Assembly (NCBI RefSeq): GCF_000243155.2
Contig: NC_018017.1
Location: 1,178,001-1,242,000 of the forward strand
Direction of reading: 5' to 3'
From: Desulfitobacterium dehalogenans ATCC 51507
GTDB lineage: Bacteria; Bacillota; Desulfitobacteriia; Desulfitobacteriales; Desulfitobacteriaceae
DNA: 64,000 nt
Position 1 is the first letter of the stretch, and each line of letters opens with the position of its first letter. The translations under genes and the position numbers were made by a program. Under the pieces are notes generated by a model. The model was given only the letters and a program-made list of their open reading frames with translations. It did not search any database and was not told where the DNA came from. This document shows positions 42,059 through 50,973 of this stretch, piece after piece.

Positions 42059-43417
42059 TTGCAACAGATGAAGCGTTTATGGGCAATTTTGACTTCCATG
42101 AAACTTGGTGTCGTTTTACTGGTTTTATTTACTGGAGTCTCCATGATTGGAACGTTTGTACCCCAAGAATCCTTTGCACCTGAACAAGCGGCTCAGATCT
42201 CGCCTTTGTGGCAAACTCTTGGCGTGACACATCTTTATAGTAGTGTTTTGTATCGTATCATTGTAGCCTTAGTTGTCATTAATCTTTTGTCATGCACCAT
42301 AAAACGAATTCCCAAGATCGTACAGATTTATCGTCATATTCCCGAACATAAAACAGCGGCTCAAATCCAGGGAGCAGCCATTAGGACAAAGATTGAATTG
42401 ACGCAAAGTCCGGACGATTTCCAACGTAAGTTAGTGACAAAGTTGGATAGTAAGCATTATCGTCATGATTTCCAAGAGACTTCTAAAGAAATCCTAGGAT
42501 GGGCCGATAAAAATCGTCTTGGGGTATGGGGGTCTGTACTGGTTCACAGCAGCTTTATTATTCTGGTTATTGGAGTGGTCTTGGGACATTGGGGTTTTAT
42601 GGGGTATTTTATGTCGGCTGAGGGCACACACCTGAAGATGCAGGATATCACTCTGGAAAAAGGAACCTTGCAAAGCGACTGGGAAATCGAGGTTCATAGT
42701 GCCGAAGAAAAGTTTGATGCACAAGGCGTTCGCGAGAATTGGTATACCGACATGAGTATATCCCAGGGTGGTAAAGAACTGGTTCATAAGACGGTGAGTG
42801 TGAATTCGCCTTTGACCTATGAAGGGATCACCTTTTACCAGACTTTTTTCGAATATGGAGCATCCTTTGAGGCAACTCTGCGGGGGGAGAAGACCCTCTT
42901 TTCCTTGGCAGAAGTTGGACAGAGCTATTTTCAGGCCACGGGTACTACTTTGTACCTGATTATCGAACGCTTGAAAATGAACGATGGACATTTAACTGTG
43001 GACTACCAGGTTTTGAGTCCGGAAAGGGAGGGACCTGTTCAAAAGGGGACGATACGTCAGGGAGAGCAGATCAGTATCCAAGGGGTTTATGATATCGTCT
43101 TTACAGGCCCCACTAATTTTACGGGTCTCGTGGTTAAAAAGGATCCAGGGGTTCCGCTTATCTGGTTAGGCTGTGGAATGCTGTTCCTCGGTCTCGTGCT
43201 CTCTTTCTATTTGAAACCTCAGACTTTATGGTTTGCCCTGACTACTCAAGGGGTACGGAAGGGGTATCGAGGAAGCTTGGTGATAACCCTCTGGAGTGGA
43301 GGAGGCTCAGAGCATGCTCAGGAGTTGTTGGAAGAATTTAAGGCTGAGGTGGAGAAAGAACCCAAACCCAGGAAAATACATGGTTTACTCGAAGAAGTGG
43401 AGGGATTTGAAGGATGA
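42059..43417 (+). CDS. resB: Cytochrome c biogenesis protein ResB
   Basis: TTG 42059 is well spaced from aaaaggggg (42045-42052); ATG 42026 lies upstream of that site and its extra residues are unlike the family. About 452 residues with the ResB pattern: N-terminal helix in ILTSMKLGVVLLVLFTGVSMIGTFVPQ, a second helix near 65-85, a third in GVWGSVLVHSSFIILVIGVVLG, a large extracytoplasmic domain and a last helix in VPLIWLGCGMLFLGLVLSFYL. With CcsA it forms the system II heme exporter and cytochrome c synthetase. Needed to mature the NapB-like protein and perhaps the heme domains of the two kinases. Confidence 0.9.
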   Translation: MQQMKRLWAILTSMKLGVVLLVLFTGVSMIGTFVPQESFAPEQAAQISPLWQTLGVTHLYSSVLYRIIVALVVINLLSCTIKRIPKIVQIYRHIPEHKTAAQIQGAAIRTKIELTQSPDDFQRKLVTKLDSKHYRHDFQETSKEILGWADKNRLGVWGSVLVHSSFIILVIGVVLGHWGFMGYFMSAEGTHLKMQDITLEKGTLQSDWEIEVHSAEEKFDAQGVRENWYTDMSISQGGKELVHKTVSVNSPLTYEGITFYQTFFEYGASFEATLRGEKTLFSLAEVGQSYFQATGTTLYLIIERLKMNDGHLTVDYQVLSPEREGPVQKGTIRQGEQISIQGVYDIVFTGPTNFTGLVVKKDPGVPLIWLGCGMLFLGLVLSFYLKPQTLWFALTTQGVRKGYRGSLVITLWSGGGSEHAQELLEEFKAEVEKEPKPRKIHGLLEEVEGFEG

Positions 43418-44256
43418 GTCTGCAAAATCTTGAGCCTATTGCCTTTTATATGGCCTTTGCCGGATACTTTTTGGCCATGATTTTCTATGTTCTTCTCCTT
43501 CCGCTTAAGAACAATAGATTGGGTCAGTTAGCCAGATATACAGCGATACTAGGGTTAGTAGGCAACACTATAGCGATTCTCCTGCGAATGGGAATTGCCG
43601 GTCGCCCGCCCTTAGCCAATGGCTACGAATTTGTTTTAGTCTTTGCCTGGGGTATCATCGCCGTGTATCTCTGGGTAGAGTCCCGTTATAAAGCACCTGT
43701 TATTGGTGCATTTATTCTCCCTTTGGCTTTTTTCCTTCTGGCCTTTGTCGTACTTTTTATGAGTAATAATGAGCGGGTGTTAACCAATATCCAACCCGCG
43801 CTCCGGAGCAATTGGCTGACCTTTCATGTGCTGACTGCCATGATCGGCTATGGAGCTTTGGCGATTTCCTTTGGGGTAGGGGTACTGTACCTGATCAAGC
43901 AGCGGTGGCTGGATAAGGGAACCCATACAAACTTATCTACTCGCACCCCTGATTTAGGTCGTCTGGATTTAATCGGCTACAAAATGATCATGCTCGGGTT
44001 TCCCATGTTGACCTTATGCATTATTACAGGAGCTATCTGGGCAAATATCGCTTGGGGTTCTTATTGGTCCTGGGATCCGAAGGAGACATGGTCCTTGATC
44101 ACTTGGATGATCTATGCGGTCTACCTCCATGTCCGGCTTATGCACGGTTGGAAAGGGAAACGTACGGCTTGGGTGGCTGTCATTGGCTTTTTGGCCGTAC
44201 TGTTCACTTTCTTTGGGGTAAATTACTTTGTAATCAGCTTGCATTCCTATGCATAA
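43414..44256 (+). CDS. ccsA: Cytochrome c synthase subunit CcsA/ResC
   Basis: A 280-residue, eight-helix member of the CcmC/CcsA family, overlapping resB by 4 bases. The WWD heme-handling signature WGSYWSWDPKETWSLITW is at 214-231, flanked by helix histidines (His138 and His239/244 and one near the C-terminus). Together with ResB it delivers heme to CxxCH motifs on the outer face. Its placement just before the nap genes matches their need for c-type heme. Confidence 0.93.
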   Translation: MSLQNLEPIAFYMAFAGYFLAMIFYVLLLPLKNNRLGQLARYTAILGLVGNTIAILLRMGIAGRPPLANGYEFVLVFAWGIIAVYLWVESRYKAPVIGAFILPLAFFLLAFVVLFMSNNERVLTNIQPALRSNWLTFHVLTAMIGYGALAISFGVGVLYLIKQRWLDKGTHTNLSTRTPDLGRLDLIGYKMIMLGFPMLTLCIITGAIWANIAWGSYWSWDPKETWSLITWMIYAVYLHVRLMHGWKGKRTAWVAVIGFLAVLFTFFGVNYFVISLHSYA

Positions 44257-44290
44257 AGGCAAAAATAAATTGTGTTAGGGGCTAAACTTT

Positions 44291-44542
44291 ATGGTGATAT
44301 CAAGCTTAATAGTAAAATGCTTACATGGTTTTGAAGATATTCTTCCAATTCAGTTAAAAGAAGTGGAAGGAGTCTCTGTGGAAGGAGTCATTAATGGGGA
44401 TATCATCCTTGTCCTAGAAAGTGAGTTGGTCAACGATGCCGTTCGGGTGATCGAAAGCGGGATTGGTTCATTGCCAGGAGTCACTGGAGTCTATCCGGTT
44501 TATATAGCTATGGATACGGATTTCCCTGCGAAGGGGGTGTGA
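44291..44542 (+). CDS. napD: NapD-type maturation chaperone
   Basis: An 83-residue protein of the NapD family (MVISSLIVKC start, DIILVLES, a conserved GIGSLPGVTGVYPVYIA end). NapD binds the Tat signal peptide of NapA and holds it until cofactor insertion. It precedes the NapG-like gene by 3 bases and begins the nap gene cluster. Confidence 0.85.
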   Translation: MVISSLIVKCLHGFEDILPIQLKEVEGVSVEGVINGDIILVLESELVNDAVRVIESGIGSLPGVTGVYPVYIAMDTDFPAKGV

Positions 44543-44545
44543 ATT

Positions 44546-45109
44546 TTGCTTAAGGGAAATGAACTCATCAATCGTAGAGATTTCTTTGGGACCGTGTTCA
44601 ACGATATCTGCAAGCTGACAATGACAGCAGTCAGGACCACGGCCCCAAAGAAGAAACTCATAAGACCTCCTGGAGCTATAGAGGAAATCGCTTTTCTGGC
44701 TGGGTGTCAGCGCTGTGGGAAATGCAGCTTGGTTTGTGAAGATAAGTCTATTCACATAGCCGGGCCGGATGAAGGGGTTTTAGTAGGGACTCCCTACCTT
44801 GTCCCTGACGAACAGCCTTGCACATTCTGTCTGAGATGTATTGAAGTGTGTCCAAGTGGGGTCCTTGAGAACCGGGAGTCAATTCAATCCTATGCCATAG
44901 GGGTGGCAAAGATTAACCAGGATCTTTGCCTGGCTTATCATGAACAGCTTTGCAGCTCTTGCCTTTACACTTGTCCAACGGGAATAAAGGCCATCGAATT
45001 AAGAGACTTTCGCTATCCATTAATCCGGACGGAATACTGCATTGGCTGCGGCCGATGTATCAAGGCATGTATCGCGGAAGGTTCTGCAATCACTGTGATA
45101 CCATGCTGA
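44546..45109 (+). CDS. NapG-like polyferredoxin with a degenerate Tat start
   Basis: TTG 44546 follows aagggggtg; no in-frame ATG exists. The 187-residue protein has RPPGAIEEIAFLAGCQRCGKC, then CTFCLRCIEVC, CSSCLYTC and CIGCGRCIKAC clusters, and aligns over its length with the C-terminal half of the NapH-NapG fusion at 47774. Its N-terminus keeps a twin-arginine NRRDFF but lacks a good hydrophobic stretch, so it may be cytoplasmic (a NapF-like role) or exported with a partner. Probably passes electrons towards NapA or takes part in its maturation. Confidence 0.78.
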   Translation: MLKGNELINRRDFFGTVFNDICKLTMTAVRTTAPKKKLIRPPGAIEEIAFLAGCQRCGKCSLVCEDKSIHIAGPDEGVLVGTPYLVPDEQPCTFCLRCIEVCPSGVLENRESIQSYAIGVAKINQDLCLAYHEQLCSSCLYTCPTGIKAIELRDFRYPLIRTEYCIGCGRCIKACIAEGSAITVIPC

Positions 45110-45143
45110 TCAAAAAAAGAATAAATGAAAAGGAGAGAGAAGT

Positions 45144-45449
45144 ATGGTTCGATCTAAAAGATCATCAAAGGCTCTGTTCTTAACGCTTCTTGTTCTAGCT
45201 CTTAGTGTAGTTATGTTCACCGGCTGCCAAAGTCAGCCTGTGAACCAGTCTGTCAATTCGCCCGCTCCTGTTGGGGAGAAAGAACCTGAAGCAGCAGTTG
45301 TAAATACCACTGTAGAAGGTTTTCCTCCACCAACTCCCCACGCCATTGAAGGAAGAGAAAATTGTGGCTCATGTCATAACGAGGGTGTGGGCGGTGCGTC
45401 GAAGACGCCTCATCCGGAGCTTACGGTCTGTCGGCAATGTCATGTTTAA
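45144..45449 (+). CDS. Minimal NapB-like di-heme lipoprotein
   Basis: A 101-residue protein with a lipoprotein signal (VVMFTGC, Cys28), a ~45-residue flexible Pro/Glu/Ala linker, and a very short domain with two CxxCH heme sites (Cys74-His78 and Cys96-His100) separated by GVGGASKTPHPELTV, the pattern between the two hemes of NapB. Normal NapB proteins are longer and soluble in the periplasm. Here lipid anchoring replaces the periplasmic location, fitting a Gram-positive. It would deliver electrons to NapA. Confidence 0.82.
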   Translation: MVRSKRSSKALFLTLLVLALSVVMFTGCQSQPVNQSVNSPAPVGEKEPEAAVVNTTVEGFPPPTPHAIEGRENCGSCHNEGVGGASKTPHPELTVCRQCHV

Positions 45450-45482
45450 TCGGTGCAAGTTGATTTTGAAGGAGGTTAAAAC

Positions 45483-47759
45483 ATGGAGTTTAGCAGAAGA
45501 AATTTTCTCAAAACCTGTGCAGTTTCTGCGGCAATGATGACAGTAGGATGTACGAATCAAACAAAGACGATTCAAGTTGACCAAGTGGAACCAAAACCCG
45601 GTGCTCCCAAGCAAACCGATGCGGAAAAGTGGGTTAAATCCGTATGCAGATATTGCGGAACCGGTTGCGGAGTGCTGATCGGTGTAAAAGATGGCAAAGT
45701 AATCGCCGTTAAAGGGGATCCCGATAATGAAGGGAATAAAGGCTTGCTTTGTGCCAAAGGTTATTATTTGCCACAGGTCATTACCCATAGCGAACGTGTT
45801 ACTAAGCCATTGATACGTAAAAATGGCAAATTGGAACCCGGTACTTGGGACGAAGCCATGAAACTGATTACTTCAAAGTTCAAAGAATCCATTGAAAAAA
45901 ATGGCCCGGATTCTGTGGCCTTCTATGGTTCCGGGCAGCAATTGGCGGAAGAAGGTTATGTGGCGAATAAACTCTTCAAGGGAGCAATCGGTACCAATAA
46001 CATTGATGGGAATCCGCGGCTTTGTATGGCCAGCGCGGTAGGTGGCTTTACAACCACTTTTGGAGCCGATGAGCCCATGGGATGTCTGGAGGATTTTGAA
46101 CATGCTGATGTGTTCTTTATCATTGGTTCCAATATTGCGGAAGCACATCCTGTTCTGTTTGCCAGACTGACGGACAAAAAGAAAAAAGATCCTGAGACCA
46201 AGATTATTATCGCCGATCCGCGGCGTCATCGCTCCCATGAAATTGCCGATATTTCTCTGCAGTTTATACCGGGAACCGATATGGCTCTTCTGCACGCTAT
46301 GGCTTATGTTATCGTCGCAGAAGGGATGGCGGACGAGGAGTTCATTGCGAAGCATACAAGTTTCTCAGATGGTAAAGAAGCTATAAATTTTGAGAACTAT
46401 AAGGAGTTTCTTAAGGAATTTACACCGGAGAAAGCTGAAAAAGTGACAGGTCTGACCGCTGACCAAATCCGGGAGGTTGCACGCCTATTCGGCGAAAAAG
46501 GCAAGAACACGATGTCAATGTGGACGATGGGTATCAATCAGCGTGTAGCCGGTGTCTGGGCAAATAATCTTATTCATAATTTGCATCTGATCACCGGGAA
46601 AATCTGCAAACCTGGTTCAACTCCTTTCTCTTTGACCGGTCAGCCCAGTGCTTGCGGAAGTGTTCGAGAAACTGGAGCATTATCTCATTTACTCCCCGGG
46701 CATCGTGTCATTGCTAACGAGAAACATAGAAAAGAAATAGCCGAGCTATGGGGCGTACCGGCTGATCGGATTAGTCCCCAGGTCGGTCTACATACCATGG
46801 AATTGTTTAAGGCCTGCGGGGATGGCAGAGTGAAGTGTCTCTATGTTATGTGTACTAACCCGGCACACTCCTTACCGAATGTCAATGCCTATCGGGAAGG
46901 GTTTGAAAAGGTCTTTATGGTTGTTGCAGAGGTTTTCCACCCGACAGCTACTACGAAGTATGCAGATGTGGTTCTTCCTGCAGCTTTCTGGTGTGAGAAA
47001 GAAGGTGTGTACGGTAACACGGACCGCCGTACCCAACACTTGGCTAAAGCCATCAATCCTCCCGGTGAGGCCAAGCCTGATTTGGATATTCTTCTCGACC
47101 TTGCTCGCCGTCTGGGTTACGGTGATCTTTTCCCTTTCAAAACTCCCGAAGATGTCTGGAACGAATATCTTAAATGTACAACAGGAACTCATATGGAGCT
47201 TGCCACTTATCCGGCCCTTCGAGATGCCCATGGTATTCAGTGGCCGTTAAAGGGACATCAGGGGAGTAAAGGGGCCGTGCGTCGTTATGTGGCTCCCGAA
47301 GACCCTTATGTCAAAGAAGGAATTGATTTTTACTCCGCAAAGGATCATAGGGCAGTTATTTTTGCAAGACCGTATCTGGGTCCTGCGGAAGTAGTGGATA
47401 AGGAATACCCGTATTATTTAACGACCGGCCGGATTCTTGAACACTGGCATACCTTGACCATGACAGGTAAATGTCCCACCTTAATGCGGGCGGTGCCCAA
47501 ACAATATGTGGAATTGAATCCTCAAGACGCAACTGAATTAGGAATTAAAGAGGGAGATATGGTCCGACTGGTATCCCGTAGAGGAAAAGTTGAATTACCG
47601 ACCAAAGTTGGCAAGCCTGGCGAACCACGACCTGGTCTGCTCTTTGCTCTTTGGTTTGAACCGGACCCCTTGGTGAATGCTGTAACTATTGATGCTGTAG
47701 ATGCCGCTTCAAAAGAGCCTGAATTCAAGATTTGTGCTGTTAAAATAGAAAAAGTCTAA
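45483..47759 (+). CDS. napA: Periplasmic-type nitrate reductase catalytic subunit NapA
   Basis: A 758-residue bis-MGD enzyme. Tat motif FSRRNFLK (3-10) and lipobox-like MMTVGC (Cys23); [4Fe-4S] ligands Cys55, Cys58, Cys62 and Cys90; molybdenum-ligating Cys181 in NPRLCMASAVGGF, the mark of NapA/Nas/FdhF-type enzymes as opposed to the Ser of DmsA. GMGINQ-like MWTMGINQRVAG and FNLTGQPSA-like PFSLTGQPSACG segments are as in NapA. Reduces nitrate to nitrite outside the membrane. Shorter than the proteobacterial enzyme (~830), as is common in Firmicutes and sulfate reducers. Confidence 0.92.
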   Translation: MEFSRRNFLKTCAVSAAMMTVGCTNQTKTIQVDQVEPKPGAPKQTDAEKWVKSVCRYCGTGCGVLIGVKDGKVIAVKGDPDNEGNKGLLCAKGYYLPQVITHSERVTKPLIRKNGKLEPGTWDEAMKLITSKFKESIEKNGPDSVAFYGSGQQLAEEGYVANKLFKGAIGTNNIDGNPRLCMASAVGGFTTTFGADEPMGCLEDFEHADVFFIIGSNIAEAHPVLFARLTDKKKKDPETKIIIADPRRHRSHEIADISLQFIPGTDMALLHAMAYVIVAEGMADEEFIAKHTSFSDGKEAINFENYKEFLKEFTPEKAEKVTGLTADQIREVARLFGEKGKNTMSMWTMGINQRVAGVWANNLIHNLHLITGKICKPGSTPFSLTGQPSACGSVRETGALSHLLPGHRVIANEKHRKEIAELWGVPADRISPQVGLHTMELFKACGDGRVKCLYVMCTNPAHSLPNVNAYREGFEKVFMVVAEVFHPTATTKYADVVLPAAFWCEKEGVYGNTDRRTQHLAKAINPPGEAKPDLDILLDLARRLGYGDLFPFKTPEDVWNEYLKCTTGTHMELATYPALRDAHGIQWPLKGHQGSKGAVRRYVAPEDPYVKEGIDFYSAKDHRAVIFARPYLGPAEVVDKEYPYYLTTGRILEHWHTLTMTGKCPTLMRAVPKQYVELNPQDATELGIKEGDMVRLVSRRGKVELPTKVGKPGEPRPGLLFALWFEPDPLVNAVTIDAVDAASKEPEFKICAVKIEKV

Positions 47760-47773
47760 GAATAATCAGGGTA

Positions 47774-49150
47774 ATGCTTAAAACTTCTTGGAATCGGTGT
47801 CGGCGCATTGTTCAAGTAAGCATGATCTTAATCTTTCTATTACCCCTTATGGGAATTTACCAGGTCATTGGGACATTGAGTTCCAGCAGGATTCTCGGTT
47901 TGACGCTAACAGATCCATTTGCTTTTTTAGAAATCCTATTGGCATCAAAAGCCGTCACAATTACTTTCCTGATGAGTGCACTGTTAATTGTCGGGATCTA
48001 TCTGTTCTTAGGGAAAGTTTTCTGCAGTTGGATTTGTCCTATAGGGTTCCTGATTGAAGGCGTTGATGCTCTAAAGAAGAAATGGAAATGGTTGACACGA
48101 ATACAGCTTAAAAAAGCTGTCACTCATGAACAAAAGCAATATTATTGGGCCTTACCTTTCTTTCTGGTGCTTAGTTTGGTTGTAGGGATTCCTATATTTC
48201 AGACTCTATCCCCTTTAGGTATCCTTTATAGGACCTTTTTGTTCGGGTTAGGGCTGGAAGCTTTTCTTATCCTGATGATCATCCTATTGGAGCTGGCAGG
48301 ATACAGGCGTGGTTGGTGCAGGACGCTTTGTCCAATCGGGGTGTTTTATGCGCTAGGCTCTCGCTGGAGCCCCATCAAGGTTCGTTGCGATACGGATAAG
48401 TGTGTACAATGCTTTAAATGTGTAAAGGCATGTAATTATACTGCTGAAAGTTTGAAAAGTACTATCACAAGCACAAGCGAATTTTGTGTTTCGAGTCTAT
48501 GTACCCGATGCGGACGTTGCATTGATAGTTGTTCAAGCGGAGCTCTGCAATTTTCTCTGCAACCTGTTGCAGATCTACTTTCGGAAGAGGGAGGGGAAAA
48601 AATATCCCGGAGGAGTGTTCTCCAAGGGGCAGGAATGATTGCTCTGGCAGGATTGGCCTATAAACCTTCTCAGGCTCTTGCTGCCGCTGCTCCCAGGGTT
48701 TTTCGCCCGCCGGGTGCAGTTAGGGATGAAGAGTTTTTGGCTAAGTGTTTGCGCTGTGGCAAATGTATTGAAGTTTGCCCGGATAAGACCTTATTAAGTG
48801 CGCATCTCGATCAAGGATTAAATCTTGGAACCCCTTATTTTATTCCCCGTCGAGTACCCTGCTCACTGTGCATGGAATGTCCTGATGTGTGTCCCAGTGG
48901 TGCCCTTGTACCTTTGGGCATGCGAGAAGTAAAAATCGGTATTGCCGAAATTGATAAAAACCGATGTTATGCTTATCAGGATGATGTATGCCGCTCCTGT
49001 TACAACAGTTGCCCGTTGATTGACGAAGCGATTAAGATGGAAGGATTTCAATATCCGGTGGTTGATCCGGAGATCTGTACAGGATGTGGAATCTGTGAGT
49101 ATGTTTGTGTGATGGAATACCCGGCTATTCAGATTAAACGGATGATGTAG
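47774..49150 (+). CDS. NapH-NapG fusion quinol dehydrogenase
   Basis: A 458-residue fusion. Residues 1-265 are NapH-like: four membrane helices (about 13-33, 58-80, 127-148 and 156-176), the two CxxxCP motifs (84-89 and 182-187), and cytoplasmic ferredoxin clusters (CVQCFKCVKAC; CTRCGRCIDSC). Residues 277-305 hold an internal Tat-like segment, ISRRSVLQGAGM followed by a hydrophobic run and ALAAA. Residues 308-458 are NapG-like with four [4Fe-4S] clusters (CLRCGKC; CSLCMECPDVC; CRSCYNSC; CTGCGICEYVC). NapGH normally are two proteins that oxidise menaquinol and feed NapA when NapC is absent; no napC is seen. The start at ATG 47774 has only a weak ribosome site but lies 15 bases after napA. Confidence 0.88.
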   Translation: MLKTSWNRCRRIVQVSMILIFLLPLMGIYQVIGTLSSSRILGLTLTDPFAFLEILLASKAVTITFLMSALLIVGIYLFLGKVFCSWICPIGFLIEGVDALKKKWKWLTRIQLKKAVTHEQKQYYWALPFFLVLSLVVGIPIFQTLSPLGILYRTFLFGLGLEAFLILMIILLELAGYRRGWCRTLCPIGVFYALGSRWSPIKVRCDTDKCVQCFKCVKACNYTAESLKSTITSTSEFCVSSLCTRCGRCIDSCSSGALQFSLQPVADLLSEEGGEKISRRSVLQGAGMIALAGLAYKPSQALAAAAPRVFRPPGAVRDEEFLAKCLRCGKCIEVCPDKTLLSAHLDQGLNLGTPYFIPRRVPCSLCMECPDVCPSGALVPLGMREVKIGIAEIDKNRCYAYQDDVCRSCYNSCPLIDEAIKMEGFQYPVVDPEICTGCGICEYVCVMEYPAIQIKRMM

Positions 49151-49203
49151 GTTCTTATCGCCATCTCCTCCTAAAAATAAATAGGCTAAGTGCTTATAAA
49201 CCT

Positions 49204-49255
49204 AACAGGAGCTTTTCAGCAGATTTACGAAAATGCTGAAAAGCTCCTGTTTTTT
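49204..49255 (+). terminator. Strong terminator after the nap operon
   Basis: Perfect 18-bp stem: arm 49204-49221 (aacaggagcttttcagca) with arm 49234-49251, 12-base loop, then a T run. It may also serve the convergent cardiolipin synthase gene ending at 49286. Confidence 0.93.
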
Positions 49256-49285
49256 GCAATTAGTCTTAAGCATACTATTGAAATT

Positions 49286-50815
49286 CTACATCAACGGAGC
49301 GAAAATACGAAGAATCGTACGTCCTAATCTACGGTACCATTTGACAGCACGACAATCCTCTACGGTAATTTGCTGGCATTTTGCCAAAGTTTCTAAATAA
49401 TCTTCCTTTACTTCCAAGATACTTTGAGTCTTATAGAGATAAACACCGCATTCGAAGTGCAGGTAAAGGCTTCTGTAGTCCATATTGATGGTTCCAACCA
49501 CAGCGTGGACATCGTCCACAAGGATGGATTTGGCATGGATAAAGCCGGGTGAATATTCGTAGATCTTTACGCCGCTTTCGACAAGGAGCCTATAGTTCGA
49601 ACGGGTCATGGAATGAACAAACCAGCGATCCCCACGATAAGGAGTCACGATACGAACATCAACACTTCGTTTGGCAGCAGAGCAGAGGGCCGAAAGCATT
49701 ACGTTATTCAGGATTAGGTAAGGGGTGTTAATATAGATAGTGCGTTCTGCTTGAGCGATGAGAGTGTGGTAAACGTTTTCACTCATAGGTTCTTCATCTA
49801 AGGGACTGTCTCCAAAGGGCTGGACAAATCCGTCGGTTGGGTGGGCCTCTGCCTCGTCCGCAGGTAATTTGTATCGGGTATAATCTTCATTCGTCTCAGT
49901 CTCATAACCCCATAAGGATAAGAACATCACTGTAAAATTCCAGACGGCCTCACCTTGGATGAGTATGGCGGTATCTTTCCAATGGCCTAACCGGTCATAG
50001 GCATTAATATATTCATCAGCCAGATTGACCCCACCTGTAAAGGCTATTTTTCCATCGATCACGGCAATCTTGCGATGATCTCGATTGTTCATGTGTATAG
50101 AGAGAACAGGAATCAGGCGGTTAAAGACACTGCACTTAATTCCTTTCTCCTCCAGTTTCTTTTCATAACCATAGGGCAACTTAAAGAGACTGCCCACATC
50201 ATCATAAAGGACTCGAACATCCACACCTTGTTGGACTTTTTCTACTAAAATATCGAGAATAGAATCCCACATGACCCCTTCATCAATAATGAAATACTCT
50301 AAGAAAATAAACTTCTCAGCCTTTCTCAATTCCTTTAGCAGACGCTCATGCATTATCTCGCCAAGAGGCAGATATTCTGTAATGGTATTCTTATAAACGG
50401 GGCAATAGGAATATTTCTCGATATATCGAGAAAGGTTAGCTGCGCGATGATTTTGTACTTCAAGCTCCTGAACGATGACTTGATTCTGTATTAAAGACTG
50501 GTTCATTTTTTCGTTGACAGCCTTCATTTCACGCTTTTTACGCTTGCTTAACTTATTGCGGCCAAACAAAAGATAGAATAGACCCCCGAAGATAGGGAAG
50601 ATAAGTATGGGGATAACCCAAGCAATCTTATAAGCGGGGTCAGATTTGCTGTTCAATATATAAAGCAGGGCGACAATGCTGAGAGATGTACAAATAGTAT
50701 AGAAATAAATAAAATAACTGCTGAATCTCCAAATGATCATAACCAGAGCAAAGATTTGAAGGAGGAGAAGCAAGGCGATAGATATCACACGGTAAAGCAT
50801 AGGCAAATTTTTCAT
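49286..50815 (-). CDS. cls: Cardiolipin synthase
   Basis: The start is taken at ATG 50815 (minus strand) behind gggaggga; ATG 50830 would lie before the site. The 509-residue product has two N-terminal membrane helices (about 12-30 and 36-54) plus a third hydrophobic stretch near 63-84, and two phospholipase-D motifs: HRKIAVID (His247, Lys249, Asp254) and HAKSILVDD (His427, Lys429, Asp434). It condenses two phosphatidylglycerols to cardiolipin and glycerol. Divergent from the marR gene, whose operator lies in the shared promoter region. Confidence 0.92.
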   Translation of the reverse strand: MKNLPMLYRVISIALLLLLQIFALVMIIWRFSSYFIYFYTICTSLSIVALLYILNSKSDPAYKIAWVIPILIFPIFGGLFYLLFGRNKLSKRKKREMKAVNEKMNQSLIQNQVIVQELEVQNHRAANLSRYIEKYSYCPVYKNTITEYLPLGEIMHERLLKELRKAEKFIFLEYFIIDEGVMWDSILDILVEKVQQGVDVRVLYDDVGSLFKLPYGYEKKLEEKGIKCSVFNRLIPVLSIHMNNRDHRKIAVIDGKIAFTGGVNLADEYINAYDRLGHWKDTAILIQGEAVWNFTVMFLSLWGYETETNEDYTRYKLPADEAEAHPTDGFVQPFGDSPLDEEPMSENVYHTLIAQAERTIYINTPYLILNNVMLSALCSAAKRSVDVRIVTPYRGDRWFVHSMTRSNYRLLVESGVKIYEYSPGFIHAKSILVDDVHAVVGTINMDYRSLYLHFECGVYLYKTQSILEVKEDYLETLAKCQQITVEDCRAVKWYRRLGRTILRIFAPLM

Positions 50816-50899
50816 GATTCTCCCTCCCATTCGTTATCTTAGTATATGTAAATTCCGGACTTTTTGTCCACTTGATAAAAAACAAGGAACTATGATGTA

Positions 50900-50938
50900 T
50901 TGACTAGATAAAGTATACACTATAATATATATAGTGTA
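50900..50938 (+). promoter_or_regulatory. marR promoter with palindromic operator
   Basis: A 9-bp inverted repeat tacactata (50916-50924) / tatagtgta (50930-50938) with a 5-base spacer overlaps the -10 (TATAAT at 50921 or TAATAT at 50923) of a promoter whose -35 is TTGACT at 50900-50905. Geometry and location fit autorepression by the MarR protein encoded next. The site could also affect the divergent cardiolipin synthase gene. Confidence 0.65.
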
Positions 50939-50973
50939 AATATAATATCGGAGAGCGTGGTGGGGGCCAAAGC

